From Cupriavidus basilensis (GTDB lineage: Bacteria; Pseudomonadota; Gammaproteobacteria; Burkholderiales; Burkholderiaceae), in NCBI RefSeq assembly GCF_000876015.1, contig NZ_BBQM01000015.1:186001-250000 (forward strand): 64,000 nt of DNA, written 5' to 3'. This document shows, piece by piece, positions 1 to 8,513 of this stretch. Under the pieces are notes generated by a model. The model worked only from the letters and a program-made list of their open reading frames with translations. It made no database searches and had not been told where the DNA came from. The translations under genes were made by a program, and so were the position numbers. The first letter of the stretch is position 1. Every line of letters starts with the position of its first letter.

Positions 1-40
1 CGCCGTGCGGGCTGCCGTTGACGTGCAGGACCCGCATCAT
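1..40 (-). CDS. N-terminal fragment of a flavodoxin-fold NAD(P)H reductase (partial, runs off left edge)
   Basis: Only 13 codons are inside the window, read leftwards from an ATG at 38-40: MMRVLHVNGSPHG. A short beta strand followed by NGSP is the usual start of FMN-dependent NADH-azoreductases and related quinone reductases, where this loop begins the FMN phosphate site. The start codon overlaps the stop of the upstream acetyltransferase gene as ATGA, so the two are probably translationally coupled. The identification rests on very few residues; any flavodoxin-like oxidoreductase is possible. Confidence 0.45.
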   Translation of the reverse strand, partial: MMRVLHVNGSPHG

Positions 41-489
41 GACGGCGCTCCCGGCGCCAGCGGCGCGACGAAATGCAGGCCGCGCGCCAGCAGGCCCTGG
101 CGGAAATAGAAGCGCTGCGCCAGCGCCATGTGCAGGCCGGTATCGAGCACGAAATGCGCGCAGCCCAGCGCCACGGCCTGCGCGCGCGCGGCCTCCAGCA
201 GTTGCGCGCCCAGCCCGCCGCGCTGCAGGGCGGCGCTCACCACGAGGTCGTCGACGTAGACGAACCTGCCGTAGATCAGGTTCTCCTGCAGGCGGTAGCC
301 GGCCAGCCCGAGCACGGCGTCGTGCCGGCAGGCGGCGAGGAGGCGATAGCCCTGCGCGTGCTGGCGCCGCACCTGGCTGGCGAAGGCCGGCGCGCTGTCC
401 AGGTGGGGGCGCAGTTCTTTCATGACCGGGAAGGCGGCCAGCAAGTCCTGCCGGCTTTCCAGGTGCCTGAATTCGATGGGTGCGTGCAT
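37..489 (-). CDS. GNAT family N-acetyltransferase
   Basis: A 150-residue protein of the size of a single GNAT domain. It has the family layout: a basic N-terminal helix region (PVMKELRPHL), strands carrying the VYVDDLVV motif, then a QRGGLGAQLL segment that matches the acetyl-CoA pyrophosphate-binding loop (Q/R-x-x-G-x-G/A), and a C-terminal FYFRQGLLARGLHF stretch like the family's Y-x-x-x-G-F region. The acceptor substrate cannot be told. I prefer the ATG at 487-489 (MHAPIEF) because family members start close to this point; an in-frame ATG at 528 would add 13 unlike residues. Neither start has a good ribosome-binding site. It overlaps the reductase start by 4 bases, so the two form one transcript. 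Confidence 0.8.
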   Translation of the reverse strand: MHAPIEFRHLESRQDLLAAFPVMKELRPHLDSAPAFASQVRRQHAQGYRLLAACRHDAVLGLAGYRLQENLIYGRFVYVDDLVVSAALQRGGLGAQLLEAARAQAVALGCAHFVLDTGLHMALAQRFYFRQGLLARGLHFVAPLAPGAPS

Positions 490-612
490 GCGGATCGTGT
501 GCCTGTCGCGGTTCGCGGGAGCACCCAATGTAGCGCCGCGGCGGCATATCCCGCAGAGCCAAGAAATGGAAAAGCGACTAGGCCATGCCGCGCCCGCGGC
601 GGACGGCCAGGA

Positions 613-1590
613 TCAGGAAACGGGCGTCACCGGCGCCGCCGGCGCCGGCTTCCCGGCGCGCCGGCGCGCGCGCGCCGCCAGCCCGCTGCCGAGCGCCCAG
701 CGCAGCGTCGGCGCCAGCATGCGCATGCCCGCCAGCGACACCGGCAGGCGCAGCGCGGCCGCGCCGTGCAGGCCAAGCTCGCGCTGGGCCCAGCGCGGCA
801 GCAGCGCGATGCCGGCATCGCCCATGATGCGCACGGCCGGCACCAGCAGCGGGCTGGCGACCGGCATGGCCATCACCAGCCGCACCACTTCGTGGGTGCG
901 CTCGCTGACCACCAGCTCGGGGCGCAGGCGCTCGAGGTAGGCGGCCACGGCGGCGGCGCTGTCGGGCACTTCCGTGGCGCCGAGCAGGCGCGCGATCTGC
1001 GCCACCTCGGCGTAATAGCGGTCCTGGTCGGCCGCCGGCAGCGGACCCACGTAGCGCAGGTAGGCGCCGAGAAAGCTCGACACCTCGGCCACGTGGACCC
1101 AGGTCAGCAGCGCCGGGTCGTCGGCCGCGTAGGGGCGCCCGTCGGGCGCGATGCCTCTGACCGTGGTGTGGATGCGCCTGACGCGCTCGATCAGCGCCAG
1201 CGCGTCGGCGCGGCTGCCGTAGGTGGTGCCGGCGATGAACTGCGCGGTGCGGCCCAGGCGGCCCTGCATGTCGGTGCGGAAGGTGGAGTGGTCCCACACC
1301 CCGGCCAGCGCCAGCGGGTGCAGCGTCTGCAGCAGCAGCGCGCTGACGCCGCCGGCCAGCATCGCCGGGAAATCCGCGTGCACGCGCCAGCAGACCGCGT
1401 CCGGGCCGAACAGGCCGGGATCGCCGGGCGGGTTATCGTAGTCGAGGCTGAGGCCGGAGTTGCTGCGCGTGAGCCCGCGCACCTGCGCGCCGGCGCCGGC
1501 GCGCAGGCGGTCGAGCAGGCGCCGCGGCAGCGGGGCGGGCGGCGGGGAGGCGGGTGGCGTGCCGGGTTGCTGGCCTTGCGAGCCGTTCAT
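613..1590 (-). CDS. MpaB-family (DUF2236) oxygenase-like protein
   Basis: 325 residues, the normal length for the DUF2236 group (latex-clearing protein, MpaB). Visible family signatures are the HADFPAMLAGGVSALLLQTLHPLALAGVWDHS-type region around residues 70-100 (HPLALAGV followed by a conserved HS/T), the R-x-x-R-T-x-x-F region and the HVAEVSSF segment near residue 165; His residues in these segments bind heme b in characterised members. The role in bacteria outside rubber cleavage is largely unknown. The Pro/Ala-rich first 25 residues look unstructured. It lies 63 bases downstream of cydB on the same strand and could be read through from the cydAB promoter, but nothing ties the functions together. 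Confidence 0.8.
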   Translation of the reverse strand: MNGSQGQQPGTPPASPPPAPLPRRLLDRLRAGAGAQVRGLTRSNSGLSLDYDNPPGDPGLFGPDAVCWRVHADFPAMLAGGVSALLLQTLHPLALAGVWDHSTFRTDMQGRLGRTAQFIAGTTYGSRADALALIERVRRIHTTVRGIAPDGRPYAADDPALLTWVHVAEVSSFLGAYLRYVGPLPAADQDRYYAEVAQIARLLGATEVPDSAAAVAAYLERLRPELVVSERTHEVVRLVMAMPVASPLLVPAVRIMGDAGIALLPRWAQRELGLHGAAALRLPVSLAGMRMLAPTLRWALGSGLAARARRRAGKPAPAAPVTPVS

Positions 1591-1653
1591 GGGGCGGTCT
1601 GTACCTTGGTCGGTGCGAGTATGGGTGCGGCCGCCCGCCGGGCCTCGCTGGCC

Positions 1654-2676
1654 TCAGTAGTAATGCAGGTCGGTCGCCTTGCCCCAGAATACACGGTAGG
1701 CGTACAGCGTGTAACCCAGGATGGTCGGCAGCACCACCGCCGCGCCGGCCAGGATCACGCCCAGCGATTCCGGCGCGCTCGCCGCCTGCCAGACGTCGAT
1801 CTTGTCCACCACCAGGTACGGGAACAGGCTGTAGGCCAGGCCATTGAACGCCATCAGGAAGATCACCGCGGTGCCGGCGAAGGGCACCCAGCACCAGCGG
1901 TCGTTGCCGCGTTCGAGCATGGCCGGCATGCGCCGCAGCAGCCGGTCGAGGATCACGAACAGCGCCACCGTCACCAGCGGGATCGGCGCCAGCAGGATGA
2001 TGTTCGGCAGCGAGAACCACTTGTCGAAGATGCGCTGGCTCACCAGCGGCGTCACCACCGAGATCAGCGTCACGCCGGTGCCGGTCAGCCACAGGCTGCG
2101 CCTTGCCCAGTACACCGCGCGGCGCTGCAGCGCGCCTTCGGTCTTCATGATCAGCCAGCCCGCGCCCAGCAGGCAGTAGCCGGCCACCAGGCACAGCCCC
2201 ACCACCACCGCGAAGACGATGTCCGGCCAGTCGTGGCGAAAGCCGGTGACGTACAGCCCCAGCATCAGCCCCTGCGAGAAGCCGGCCAGCAGCGAGCCGG
2301 CGTAGAACGCGCGGTTCCACCACGGCTTGTGGTGCGCGCGCGCCTTGACGCGGAAGTCGAACGCCACGCCGCGGATGATGAGCCCGGCCAGCATCAGCGC
2401 CACCGGCAGGTAGAGCTGGGTCAGGATCATGCCGTGCGCGATCGGGAAGGCCGTGAGCAGCAGGCCCACGCCCAGCACCAGCCAGGTTTCGTTGGCGTCC
2501 CAGAACGGGCCGATCGAGGCGATCATGGTGTCCTTGTCGGCATCGCCGGCGCGGCGCAGCAGCACGCCCACGCCGAGGTCGTAGCCGTCCAGGATCACGT
2601 AGACCAGCATGGAGATGCCCATCAGGGCCAGGAACACCAGCGGCATCCAGCCGGCGGGTTGGGTCAGGTCGTTCAT
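1654..2676 (-). CDS. cydB: Cytochrome bd-type (cyanide-insensitive) quinol oxidase subunit II
   Basis: A 340-residue multi-pass inner-membrane protein. It begins with a long hydrophobic helix (VFLALMGISMLVYVILDGYDLGVG, characteristic DGYDLGVG) and contains the conserved GPFWDANETWLVLGVG motif near residue 50, both diagnostic of CydB. Together with subunit I it forms the quinol oxidase that reduces O2 to water without proton pumping. The ATG at 2674-2676 overlaps the cydA stop as ATGA, so the subunits are coupled. A longer open frame upstream lies inside cydA and is not the start. The length and the CIO-like partner suggest the cyanide-insensitive CioB subgroup; no CydX-like small subunit was seen downstream. 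Confidence 0.95.
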   Translation of the reverse strand: MNDLTQPAGWMPLVFLALMGISMLVYVILDGYDLGVGVLLRRAGDADKDTMIASIGPFWDANETWLVLGVGLLLTAFPIAHGMILTQLYLPVALMLAGLIIRGVAFDFRVKARAHHKPWWNRAFYAGSLLAGFSQGLMLGLYVTGFRHDWPDIVFAVVVGLCLVAGYCLLGAGWLIMKTEGALQRRAVYWARRSLWLTGTGVTLISVVTPLVSQRIFDKWFSLPNIILLAPIPLVTVALFVILDRLLRRMPAMLERGNDRWCWVPFAGTAVIFLMAFNGLAYSLFPYLVVDKIDVWQAASAPESLGVILAGAAVVLPTILGYTLYAYRVFWGKATDLHYY

Positions 2677-4061
2677 TGCGCGCTCCGCAGCGCGCCGGGC
2701 AGCGCGGCTTGAGGGGGGGCGATGCCGGCGGTTTCGATGCCGGGCTCGCCGGCGTCCGTGCCTGCCTTGCGCGCCAGGTAGAACACCACCGAGATGTAGG
2801 CCGCGATCAGCGCCGCGTAGAGCGCCAGGTACATCGCCAGCGTGGCGCCGATCATCGCGGCCGGCACCTTGGAGGCGGCCTGCGCCGTGGTCAGCACGCC
2901 ATAGACCAGGTAAGGCTGGCGGCCGATCTCGGTGACGTACCAGCCCGCCACCAGCGCCACCCAGCCCGAAAACGTCATGGCCAGCAGCGCGCGCGCCATC
3001 CAGCGCGACGGCTGGCCCCGGCGGCGCAACTGCCAGGCCGCGCTCCACGAAACCGCCAGCATCAGCAGGCCCACGCCCACCATGATGCGAAAGGCGTAGA
3101 ACAGCGGCGCCACCGGCGGGTGCTTGCCCGCGAAGGCGTCGATGCCCTTGATCTCGCCGTCCATGCTGTGCGTGAGGTAGAGCGAGGCCAGCTTCGGGAT
3201 CGCGATCTCGAAATCATTGCTTTGCGTGCTCGCGTCGGGCAGCCCGAACAGCACCGCCGGCGCGCCTTTTTCCGTCTTCCAGATGCCCTCCATCGCGGCG
3301 ATCTTGGCCGGCTGGTGGTGCAGCGTGTTGAGGCCGTGCAGGTCGCCCGCCACGATCTGCAGCGGGATCAGCACCGCCGCGATCACCACCCCGGTGCGCA
3401 GCGACGACAGCACCTCCGGCGCGCGGTCGCCGCGCAGCCAGCGGTAGGCCGAGATGCCCGCCAGCAGGAACGCCACCGTCAGCCCCGACGCCAGCAGCAT
3501 GTGCACGAGGCGGTAGGGGAACGACGGGTTGAAGATCACCGCGATCCAGCTCGTCACGTGGGCGCGGCCGTCGATCATCTCGAAGCCCGCCGGCGTCTGC
3601 ATCCACGAGTTCAGCGCCAGGATCCAGAATGCCGACAGCGTGGTGCCGCCCGCCACCAGCAGCGTGGCCACGGTATGCGTGCGGTTGCTCACGCGGCGCG
3701 CGCCGAACAGCATGATGCCGAGGAAGGTGGCCTCCAGGAAGAACGCGGTCAGCACCTCGTAGGCCAGCAGCGGGCCGGCGATGTTGCCCACGGTTTCCAT
3801 GTAGCCCGGCCAGTTGGTGCCGAACTGGAAGCTCATGGTGATGCCGCTGACCACGCCCAGCGCGAAGGTCAGCGCGAAGATCTTCACCCAGAAGCGATAG
3901 GCCGCCATCCAGCGGTCGTCGCCGGTCTTGTTGAAGCGCAGCTTGAAGAACAGCAGCACCCAGGTCAGCGCGATGCTGATGGTCGGAAAGAGGATGTGGA
4001 AGGTGATGTTGGCGCCGAACTGCACGCGCGCCAGCACCACCGGGTCGAGCGGGAAAGACAT
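2673..4061 (-). CDS. cydA: Cytochrome bd-type (cyanide-insensitive) quinol oxidase subunit I
   Basis: A 462-residue membrane protein carrying the family's landmarks: FGANITFHILFPT at residues 15-27 with the His that ligates heme d, the GTNWPGYM and LLAYEVLTAFFLEATFLGIMLFG segments (heme b/d core Glu residues), and WYVTEIGRQPY towards the C-terminus (the GRQPW/Y motif). The quinol-binding Q-loop is short compared with the E. coli enzyme of about 520 residues, the hallmark of the cyanide-insensitive CIO subgroup. An AAGGAG ribosome-binding site lies 7 bases upstream and overlaps the end of the gbsR-type gene, placing regulator, cydA and cydB in one operon. Confidence 0.95.
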   Translation of the reverse strand: MSFPLDPVVLARVQFGANITFHILFPTISIALTWVLLFFKLRFNKTGDDRWMAAYRFWVKIFALTFALGVVSGITMSFQFGTNWPGYMETVGNIAGPLLAYEVLTAFFLEATFLGIMLFGARRVSNRTHTVATLLVAGGTTLSAFWILALNSWMQTPAGFEMIDGRAHVTSWIAVIFNPSFPYRLVHMLLASGLTVAFLLAGISAYRWLRGDRAPEVLSSLRTGVVIAAVLIPLQIVAGDLHGLNTLHHQPAKIAAMEGIWKTEKGAPAVLFGLPDASTQSNDFEIAIPKLASLYLTHSMDGEIKGIDAFAGKHPPVAPLFYAFRIMVGVGLLMLAVSWSAAWQLRRRGQPSRWMARALLAMTFSGWVALVAGWYVTEIGRQPYLVYGVLTTAQAASKVPAAMIGATLAMYLALYAALIAAYISVVFYLARKAGTDAGEPGIETAGIAPPQAALPGALRSAQ

Positions 4062-4065
4062 GCGA

Positions 4066-4686
4066 CTACTCCTTGCGGGGACGGGCGGGCCGGGCCTTCG
4101 ACTTCGTCCCGGGGGCGGGGGTCTCGGCGCGCGGCTTGCCGCCGATGGCGCTGCCGAGCTTGTCCTTCATCTCGAGCAGCCTGTTGACCTTGGCGCCCAG
4201 CTTCATCAGCTTTTCCAGCGTGGCCACGTCGAGCTTCTGGATGTCGCCGAACCAGCTCGTCACCAGCACGATCAGCCCGTACATTTCCTTCATGCGCGCC
4301 TGCGCATGGCGGTCCTCCGCGCTGGCTGGCGACTCCAGCTGGACCTCGCGCAGCATCGACAGCGTGGGGTCGATCTCGCGGCGCTTGCGCTCCTCGGCCA
4401 GCGTGCGGAAGATGGCCCAGACATCGTCCGGCGCCGAAAAATACTCGCGCCGGTCGCCCGGCTGGTGCGACAGCCGCACCAGGCTCCACGACTCCAGCTC
4501 TTTCAGGCCGATGCTGACGTTGGAGCGCGAGAACCCGAGCGCCTCGGCGATTTCGTCCGCGTTGAGCGGGCGCGAGGCGGTGAACAACAGGGCATAGATC
4601 TGCCCGACCGTGCGGTTGATTCCCCAGCGACTGCCCATTTCACCGAAATGGAGCACGAAGCGCTGGATCAGGGGCGACAGGTGCAT
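4066..4686 (-). CDS. GbsR/MarR-type transcriptional regulator of the cydAB operon
   Basis: 206 residues. The first part matches GbsR-type winged helix proteins: FVLHFGEMGSRWGINRTVGQIYALLF, then a helix-turn-helix around residues 42-65 (ADEIAEALGFSRSNVSIGLKEL) and a wing ending in DRREYFSAPDDVW. The last 30 residues are Lys/Arg/Pro-rich and probably disordered. The gene is first in the operon with cydA (4-base gap) and cydB. GbsR-like proteins encoded beside cyanide-insensitive oxidases are a recurrent arrangement in proteobacteria, so a role as local repressor or sensor for this oxidase is likely; the signal it senses is not evident from sequence. Confidence 0.85.
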   Translation of the reverse strand: MHLSPLIQRFVLHFGEMGSRWGINRTVGQIYALLFTASRPLNADEIAEALGFSRSNVSIGLKELESWSLVRLSHQPGDRREYFSAPDDVWAIFRTLAEERKRREIDPTLSMLREVQLESPASAEDRHAQARMKEMYGLIVLVTSWFGDIQKLDVATLEKLMKLGAKVNRLLEMKDKLGSAIGGKPRAETPAPGTKSKARPARPRKE

Positions 4687-4705
4687 TGCTTGTCTTTTTT
4701 GAATT

Positions 4706-4730
4706 TTTAGTAAGTTGTGAAAGTTTAGTA
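4706..4730 (-). promoter_or_regulatory. AT-rich direct repeat upstream of gbsR-cydAB, candidate operator/promoter
   Basis: Two copies of TTTAGTA start 18 bases apart (4706-4712 and 4724-4730), with the core AGTTGTGAAAG between them, 20-44 bases upstream of the regulator start. The block 4690-4732 is strikingly AT-rich inside very GC-rich DNA. A repeat with roughly two-helical-turn spacing in front of a MarR/GbsR-type gene is a reasonable autoregulatory operator, but no protein has been mapped to it. Confidence 0.4.
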
Positions 4731-5019
4731 TGGAACGGCGGGGCGGAGGAGCGGTGCGGCAACACGTCGCTGCCGCGTCTGGCGAGGGAGCGTAGTCACG
4801 TCTCAGCGCTCTTGATACCCCATCGAACTACAGATTTTCAGAGATCCTGAGTGGCGGGCATTGCATGAGTTGCTGCCCGTACCATAATCGACGGCGGGGT
4901 CATGGCGGGCCGCAACTGACGTGCAACCCCTCCACCCCGCTTCACGAGCATGGCTTGCGCGGCCCCGATTGTGTAGGATTCGGCTCACTATCGAACGAAA
5001 AAACGGCAGGGATCCAATC
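4731..5019. other. Intergenic region between divergent gbsR and the lipoprotein gene; no gene seen
   Basis: The whole gap between the two divergent genes is 333 bases. Apart from the AT-rich gbsR promoter block, no coding frame here looks real. An AGGGA ribosome-binding site precedes the lipoprotein ATG, and a TGTGTAGGATT stretch near 4969 could hold its -10 element. No inverted repeat or insertion-sequence end was recognised. Base composition drops from this point to the right. Confidence 0.5.
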
Positions 5020-6975
5020 ATGAAGGCTCGGGGAATCGAGGTGCGCTGGGTGGCCGCGCTATGCGCGGCGTTCTTGACGGCGTGTGGCGGGGACGATCCA
5101 GCCACCACCCCCACCCCGCCCACGACACCGGAGACTGCCGCGCTGGTCTCCGTCGCCGCCAACTCGAGCACGCCCACCGAGCTGCCCACGAGCGTGGTGG
5201 CGACGTTCAACGCGAAGGTATCCGCGCTGGGCGCCAGCTTCTTCAAGACCAGCGGCACCTGCGGCACGCTGCCGACCGCCACGCCGACGGTCGACGCCTC
5301 CGGCAAGATCGTCTCGGTGACGCTTGCCGGCAGCCGCTGCAACGACGGCCAGACCGTGACCCTGACGCTGGACCCCAACGCGGTGACGTTCGACGGCACG
5401 GTCGGAGAGAAGGGCACGATCTGGACGCGCACGTACACCATCTCCGGCACGGCGCGCAGCGTTGGCGGCACGGTCAGCGGCCTCGCCGGGACCGTCGTCC
5501 TGCAAAACAATGGTGGCGACACGTTGTCGACCAGCACCGACGGCACGTTCAATTTCCCGACGCTTGTCGCACAGGGCGGCGCGTATGCGGTGACCGTGGC
5601 CACCCAGCCCGCCGGGCAGACGTGTTCGGTCAGTCATGGCACCGGGACGGTCGGCGCCACGGCGGTCCAGGACGTGGCTGTCGTCTGCGCGACGAATACG
5701 CACACCGTCGGCGGCACGGCATCCGGGCTCGTGGGCACCGTGACCGTGCAGAACAATGGCGGCGATACGCTCGCCATTACCGGCAATGGCCCGTTCACGT
5801 TCCCCACCGCGATCGCCGAGGGCGGTGCGTACGCGGTCACCGTGCAGTCGCAGCCCGCCAGCCAGACCTGCACCGTGGGCAATGGCACCGGGTTGATGGG
5901 GAGCGCCGCGGTGCAGAACGTCTCGATTACCTGCGCGACGAACACCTACACCGTTGGCGGCACCGTTTCGGGGTTGTCCGGGCAGCTACAGCTGCAACTC
6001 AACGGCGCGGACACGCAGACCGTCACGGGCAATGGCACCTTCACGTTCGCCACGCCGGCTGCCGAAGGCAGCCCCTACAACGTGACGGTGCTGACCCAGC
6101 CTGCCATCCAGACATGCATGGTGGCCAATGGCAGCGGCACCCTGCCCGCGCATAACGTAACGACGGTCGGCGTGTCGTGCATCACGAATACCACCACGCT
6201 TTCGGTGGCGGCCACGGGCGTCATCCCCGTCAACGGCGGTACGGGCACGATCATGGTGACCAACATCGGATCGAATGCGGCGACCAACGTGGCAGCACAG
6301 CTTCCGTCCGCGTGGTCGGGCGTGACGCAGGACGCCAGCAACTGCGCCATGCTGCCCTCCAGTGCAAGCTGCATGCTGCGATTCACCTCGACGACGCCTT
6401 ATGTCGCGCAGGGCGGCATCGCTGTCGCCGCGGATAACGTCGGCAGCCCCAATCCGACGACCGCGCTGGCGTTCAGTGTCGGCGGCGATCTCGTATTCGC
6501 GGTCACGAGCGCGTCCACCGCGAAGGTGGTGGGTTCGATCGACGCCGGCGCGGGCGTGTGGGGTGACATTGGGACGGCGGTCGGGGCATCCGCGCAGAGC
6601 CTGACGGATGGAGCGGGGAACACCTCGGCCATCGTCGCGTCGTTCGGCACGTCACTGACCTACGCGGCAAACCTCTGCAACGCCCGCACGTCCGGCGGCG
6701 CGCCTCCGGGGACGTGGTATCTGCCCGCGGCCTGCGAGGTCGGCGCCGCCGGCAACTCGGCCAACTGCCCGGCAGGCATCGCCAACGTCGAAGACAACCT
6801 GATGCGGCTGGGTTTCGGCAGTCTGACCGGTCCCTATTGGACGTCGACGGAATATTCCTCCAACCCGACCGGCCTCGCCTGGCTCATGGGCTATTCGTCG
6901 AATCCTGTGGCGGCCATCGTGGCGACGAAGACCATCGTGGTGAACGCTCGCTGCGTGAGGTCGGTCGACTATTGA
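5020..6975 (+). CDS. Large repeat-containing outer-membrane/periplasmic lipoprotein with C-terminal DUF1566-like domain
   Basis: 651 residues starting MKARGIEVRW; the lipobox LTAC with following GGDD gives a lipidated Cys near residue 24. Residues about 35-147 resemble a bacterial Ig-like (Big_5) domain with paired Cys. Three tandem repeats follow at 148-229, 230-311 and 312-391, each starting VGGTxSGLxG and ending in a conserved QTC...V.C pair, so each repeat probably has a disulphide. A CARDB/NEW3-like beta domain (about 392-490) precedes a C-terminal region with WYLPAACEV, PYWTSTEYS and CVRSV, the pattern of the Lcl C-terminal/DUF1566 family. It is probably an adhesin-like or surface-exposed protein. 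The start is supported by AGGGA 8 bases upstream. Its base composition is lower than the genes to its left. Confidence 0.8.
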   Translation: MKARGIEVRWVAALCAAFLTACGGDDPATTPTPPTTPETAALVSVAANSSTPTELPTSVVATFNAKVSALGASFFKTSGTCGTLPTATPTVDASGKIVSVTLAGSRCNDGQTVTLTLDPNAVTFDGTVGEKGTIWTRTYTISGTARSVGGTVSGLAGTVVLQNNGGDTLSTSTDGTFNFPTLVAQGGAYAVTVATQPAGQTCSVSHGTGTVGATAVQDVAVVCATNTHTVGGTASGLVGTVTVQNNGGDTLAITGNGPFTFPTAIAEGGAYAVTVQSQPASQTCTVGNGTGLMGSAAVQNVSITCATNTYTVGGTVSGLSGQLQLQLNGADTQTVTGNGTFTFATPAAEGSPYNVTVLTQPAIQTCMVANGSGTLPAHNVTTVGVSCITNTTTLSVAATGVIPVNGGTGTIMVTNIGSNAATNVAAQLPSAWSGVTQDASNCAMLPSSASCMLRFTSTTPYVAQGGIAVAADNVGSPNPTTALAFSVGGDLVFAVTSASTAKVVGSIDAGAGVWGDIGTAVGASAQSLTDGAGNTSAIVASFGTSLTYAANLCNARTSGGAPPGTWYLPAACEVGAAGNSANCPAGIANVEDNLMRLGFGSLTGPYWTSTEYSSNPTGLAWLMGYSSNPVAAIVATKTIVVNARCVRSVDY

Positions 6976-7244
6976 TTGAGTCAGGTTTTCTCCGGCATGG
7001 CCGATGAATTGAATATAACAAGACAGGCGCCGTCCTATATCCGAAGATCAGGAAAGAATCGCTTCAGAGCTGATTGCTAAGGTGCGGTAGTTTCTTCCCT
7101 AACCGGATGGTGGACATGTCGGAGTGCGACTACCACTGGCAGTCTCCCGCCTGCAAGGCCAGACCGTCGAACCACCAAGCGGCGCTTACCGGCCAGGAGC
7201 CGCCAGTCGACATCAACGGCTAGATTGCACACAATGCGTAGATC

Positions 7245-7673
7245 ATGTCCTCAACTATCCAGAGCGCCATGCAACAACACACCCTGTATGCATACGTAGA
7301 TGGTTCAGATCTCGACGACGACGTCGTGGACATCGAGAGGGAACTCGTCGAGTTCGTTGCCTCGCAGGGCTGGGTCCTTTCACGCCCCGTCGTAGTCAAC
7401 CAGAAGAGCGTGGCCGTTGGCAGTCGCCCAGGCGATTTGCCGGATTGGGGCCTTGGAATCAACTTGGCACTACTCGACCCCGGACGTGAGCGACGCGAAT
7501 GGTTTGCTGACATAGAGCGTGTCGTTGCACGCTTGGCCCATCTGCGCCTGCAATTCGGGCGCGATTTCGTCATTGGCATCGCTGACAACGTGACAGGCTC
7601 GGCGGACGATATTCTCTACATCGAATCGGAGTCGCCAGACTTAGGCCGGCTGCGCGAGGTCATCGAAGCTTAG
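7245..7673 (+). CDS. Hypothetical protein (142 aa), AT-richer accessory gene
   Basis: Not recognised. The product is acidic with a plausible soluble alpha/beta composition (TLYAYVDGSDLDDDVVDIERELVEF at the N-terminus, then GWVLSRPVVVNQK and DWGLGINLAL). Real-gene signals are the absence of the Arg/Ala bias that spurious frames show here and a coherent hydrophobic pattern. The start is uncertain: ATG 7245 has no ribosome-binding site, while ATG 7269 follows an AGAG and would give MQQHTLYAYVDG. Base composition is clearly lower than flanking DNA, as in the next gene 57 bases downstream, so the two were probably acquired together. Possible immunity-type protein by company only. Confidence 0.55.
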   Translation: MSSTIQSAMQQHTLYAYVDGSDLDDDVVDIERELVEFVASQGWVLSRPVVVNQKSVAVGSRPGDLPDWGLGINLALLDPGRERREWFADIERVVARLAHLRLQFGRDFVIGIADNVTGSADDILYIESESPDLGRLREVIEA

Positions 7674-7730
7674 ACTGTCGAACCTTGCCGAGGTCCTGCA
7701 CCAAGTTCCCTAGCTATCGACCATAGACAC

Positions 7731-8513
7731 ATGCACGAGAATCCAAGTAGCAAGCTTCTTCCACTTGAACAGCCCCACTCGACTGCATCTCATAGCGAAT
7801 CATCAGCAAGAGAATCCGTTGTCGCGGGGCTCATGTCGGGCTTGGACTACTGGATTGGCCTCGCGATTGGATGGATAGAGTCAGGCCAACCAATTGATGC
7901 CGAGTTGGCCGATCTTTTACTCGCATTAGCGAAAAGTCCTACCATCGAGCAGCGACTGCGTCATCGCGCATTTTCATTGGCAAAGCGATGGCAGAAGAAC
8001 TCGCAATGCGAGTTCATTGACGTTCAGTGGCGTCACTCGCTGGGAACGGAACCTACGCGTCTTGTCTCAGAACTCGACGAGCAACGCATGGAAACTCGAA
8101 AGCTCGAGTTCTTTGCAGATGGGCGGGTTGGGTACGCCTGGGCCGAACACACGGCTCATGGGACTGAGCTAGGATTGCTTCCGGTTCCGCCGCTTGCCGA
8201 GATTAACGCCGCCGCTGAGTTCATCGGTACCACAATCACTGGGGCTGAATTTGACGCTCTATGGTCGACGCACGTGCTGAAAGTTGTGCCTTTCGGCCTC
8301 CGACTGATGAGGCGAAACTACCCTTTGGCCGACGCAGCGACAGAGATTGAGGTGTTGCGCCGGACCCTTGAAGGAGCCCCGGGAGTTACGTTGGTAAAAC
8401 GTATCGAACCTCATCGCAAAGGCGGTTATGTCGCGACATTGGATCTCTCACGCGATTCATTGGATTTGTTCATCGGACACCTTGAAGCATCAGGGTGGAT
8501 GAGCGTGCTCTGA
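7731..8513 (+). CDS. DUF6881 domain-containing protein
   Basis: 260 residues. The segment at about 93-180 reads as a DUF6881 domain: an opening EFIDVQWRHS strand, then RLVSELDEQRMETRKLEFFADGRVGYA, LGLLPVPPLAEINA, and closing FDALWSTH, the order seen in that family. DUF6881 proteins are small, often found singly or beside toxin/immunity genes, and have no proven function. An N-terminal helical region (31-90) and an 80-residue C-terminal region were not recognised, so this is a fusion or extended form. The gene sits in the AT-richest stretch of the window together with the preceding hypothetical gene, which suggests lateral acquisition. The start codon lacks a strong ribosome-binding site. Confidence 0.65.
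   Translation: MHENPSSKLLPLEQPHSTASHSESSARESVVAGLMSGLDYWIGLAIGWIESGQPIDAELADLLLALAKSPTIEQRLRHRAFSLAKRWQKNSQCEFIDVQWRHSLGTEPTRLVSELDEQRMETRKLEFFADGRVGYAWAEHTAHGTELGLLPVPPLAEINAAAEFIGTTITGAEFDALWSTHVLKVVPFGLRLMRRNYPLADAATEIEVLRRTLEGAPGVTLVKRIEPHRKGGYVATLDLSRDSLDLFIGHLEASGWMSVL

Noticed and set aside
73..2712. An 879-codon plus-strand open frame over the acetyltransferase, MpaB and cydB genes
   Set aside because: Its composition is Gln/His/Arg-rich and it has no ribosome-binding site or family motif; the minus-strand genes are well supported.
4803..5603. A 266-codon minus-strand frame resembling a Val/Ser/Thr-rich protein
   Set aside because: It is the antisense of the repeat-rich lipoprotein and its Val/Pro/Thr bias follows from that; no start signal.
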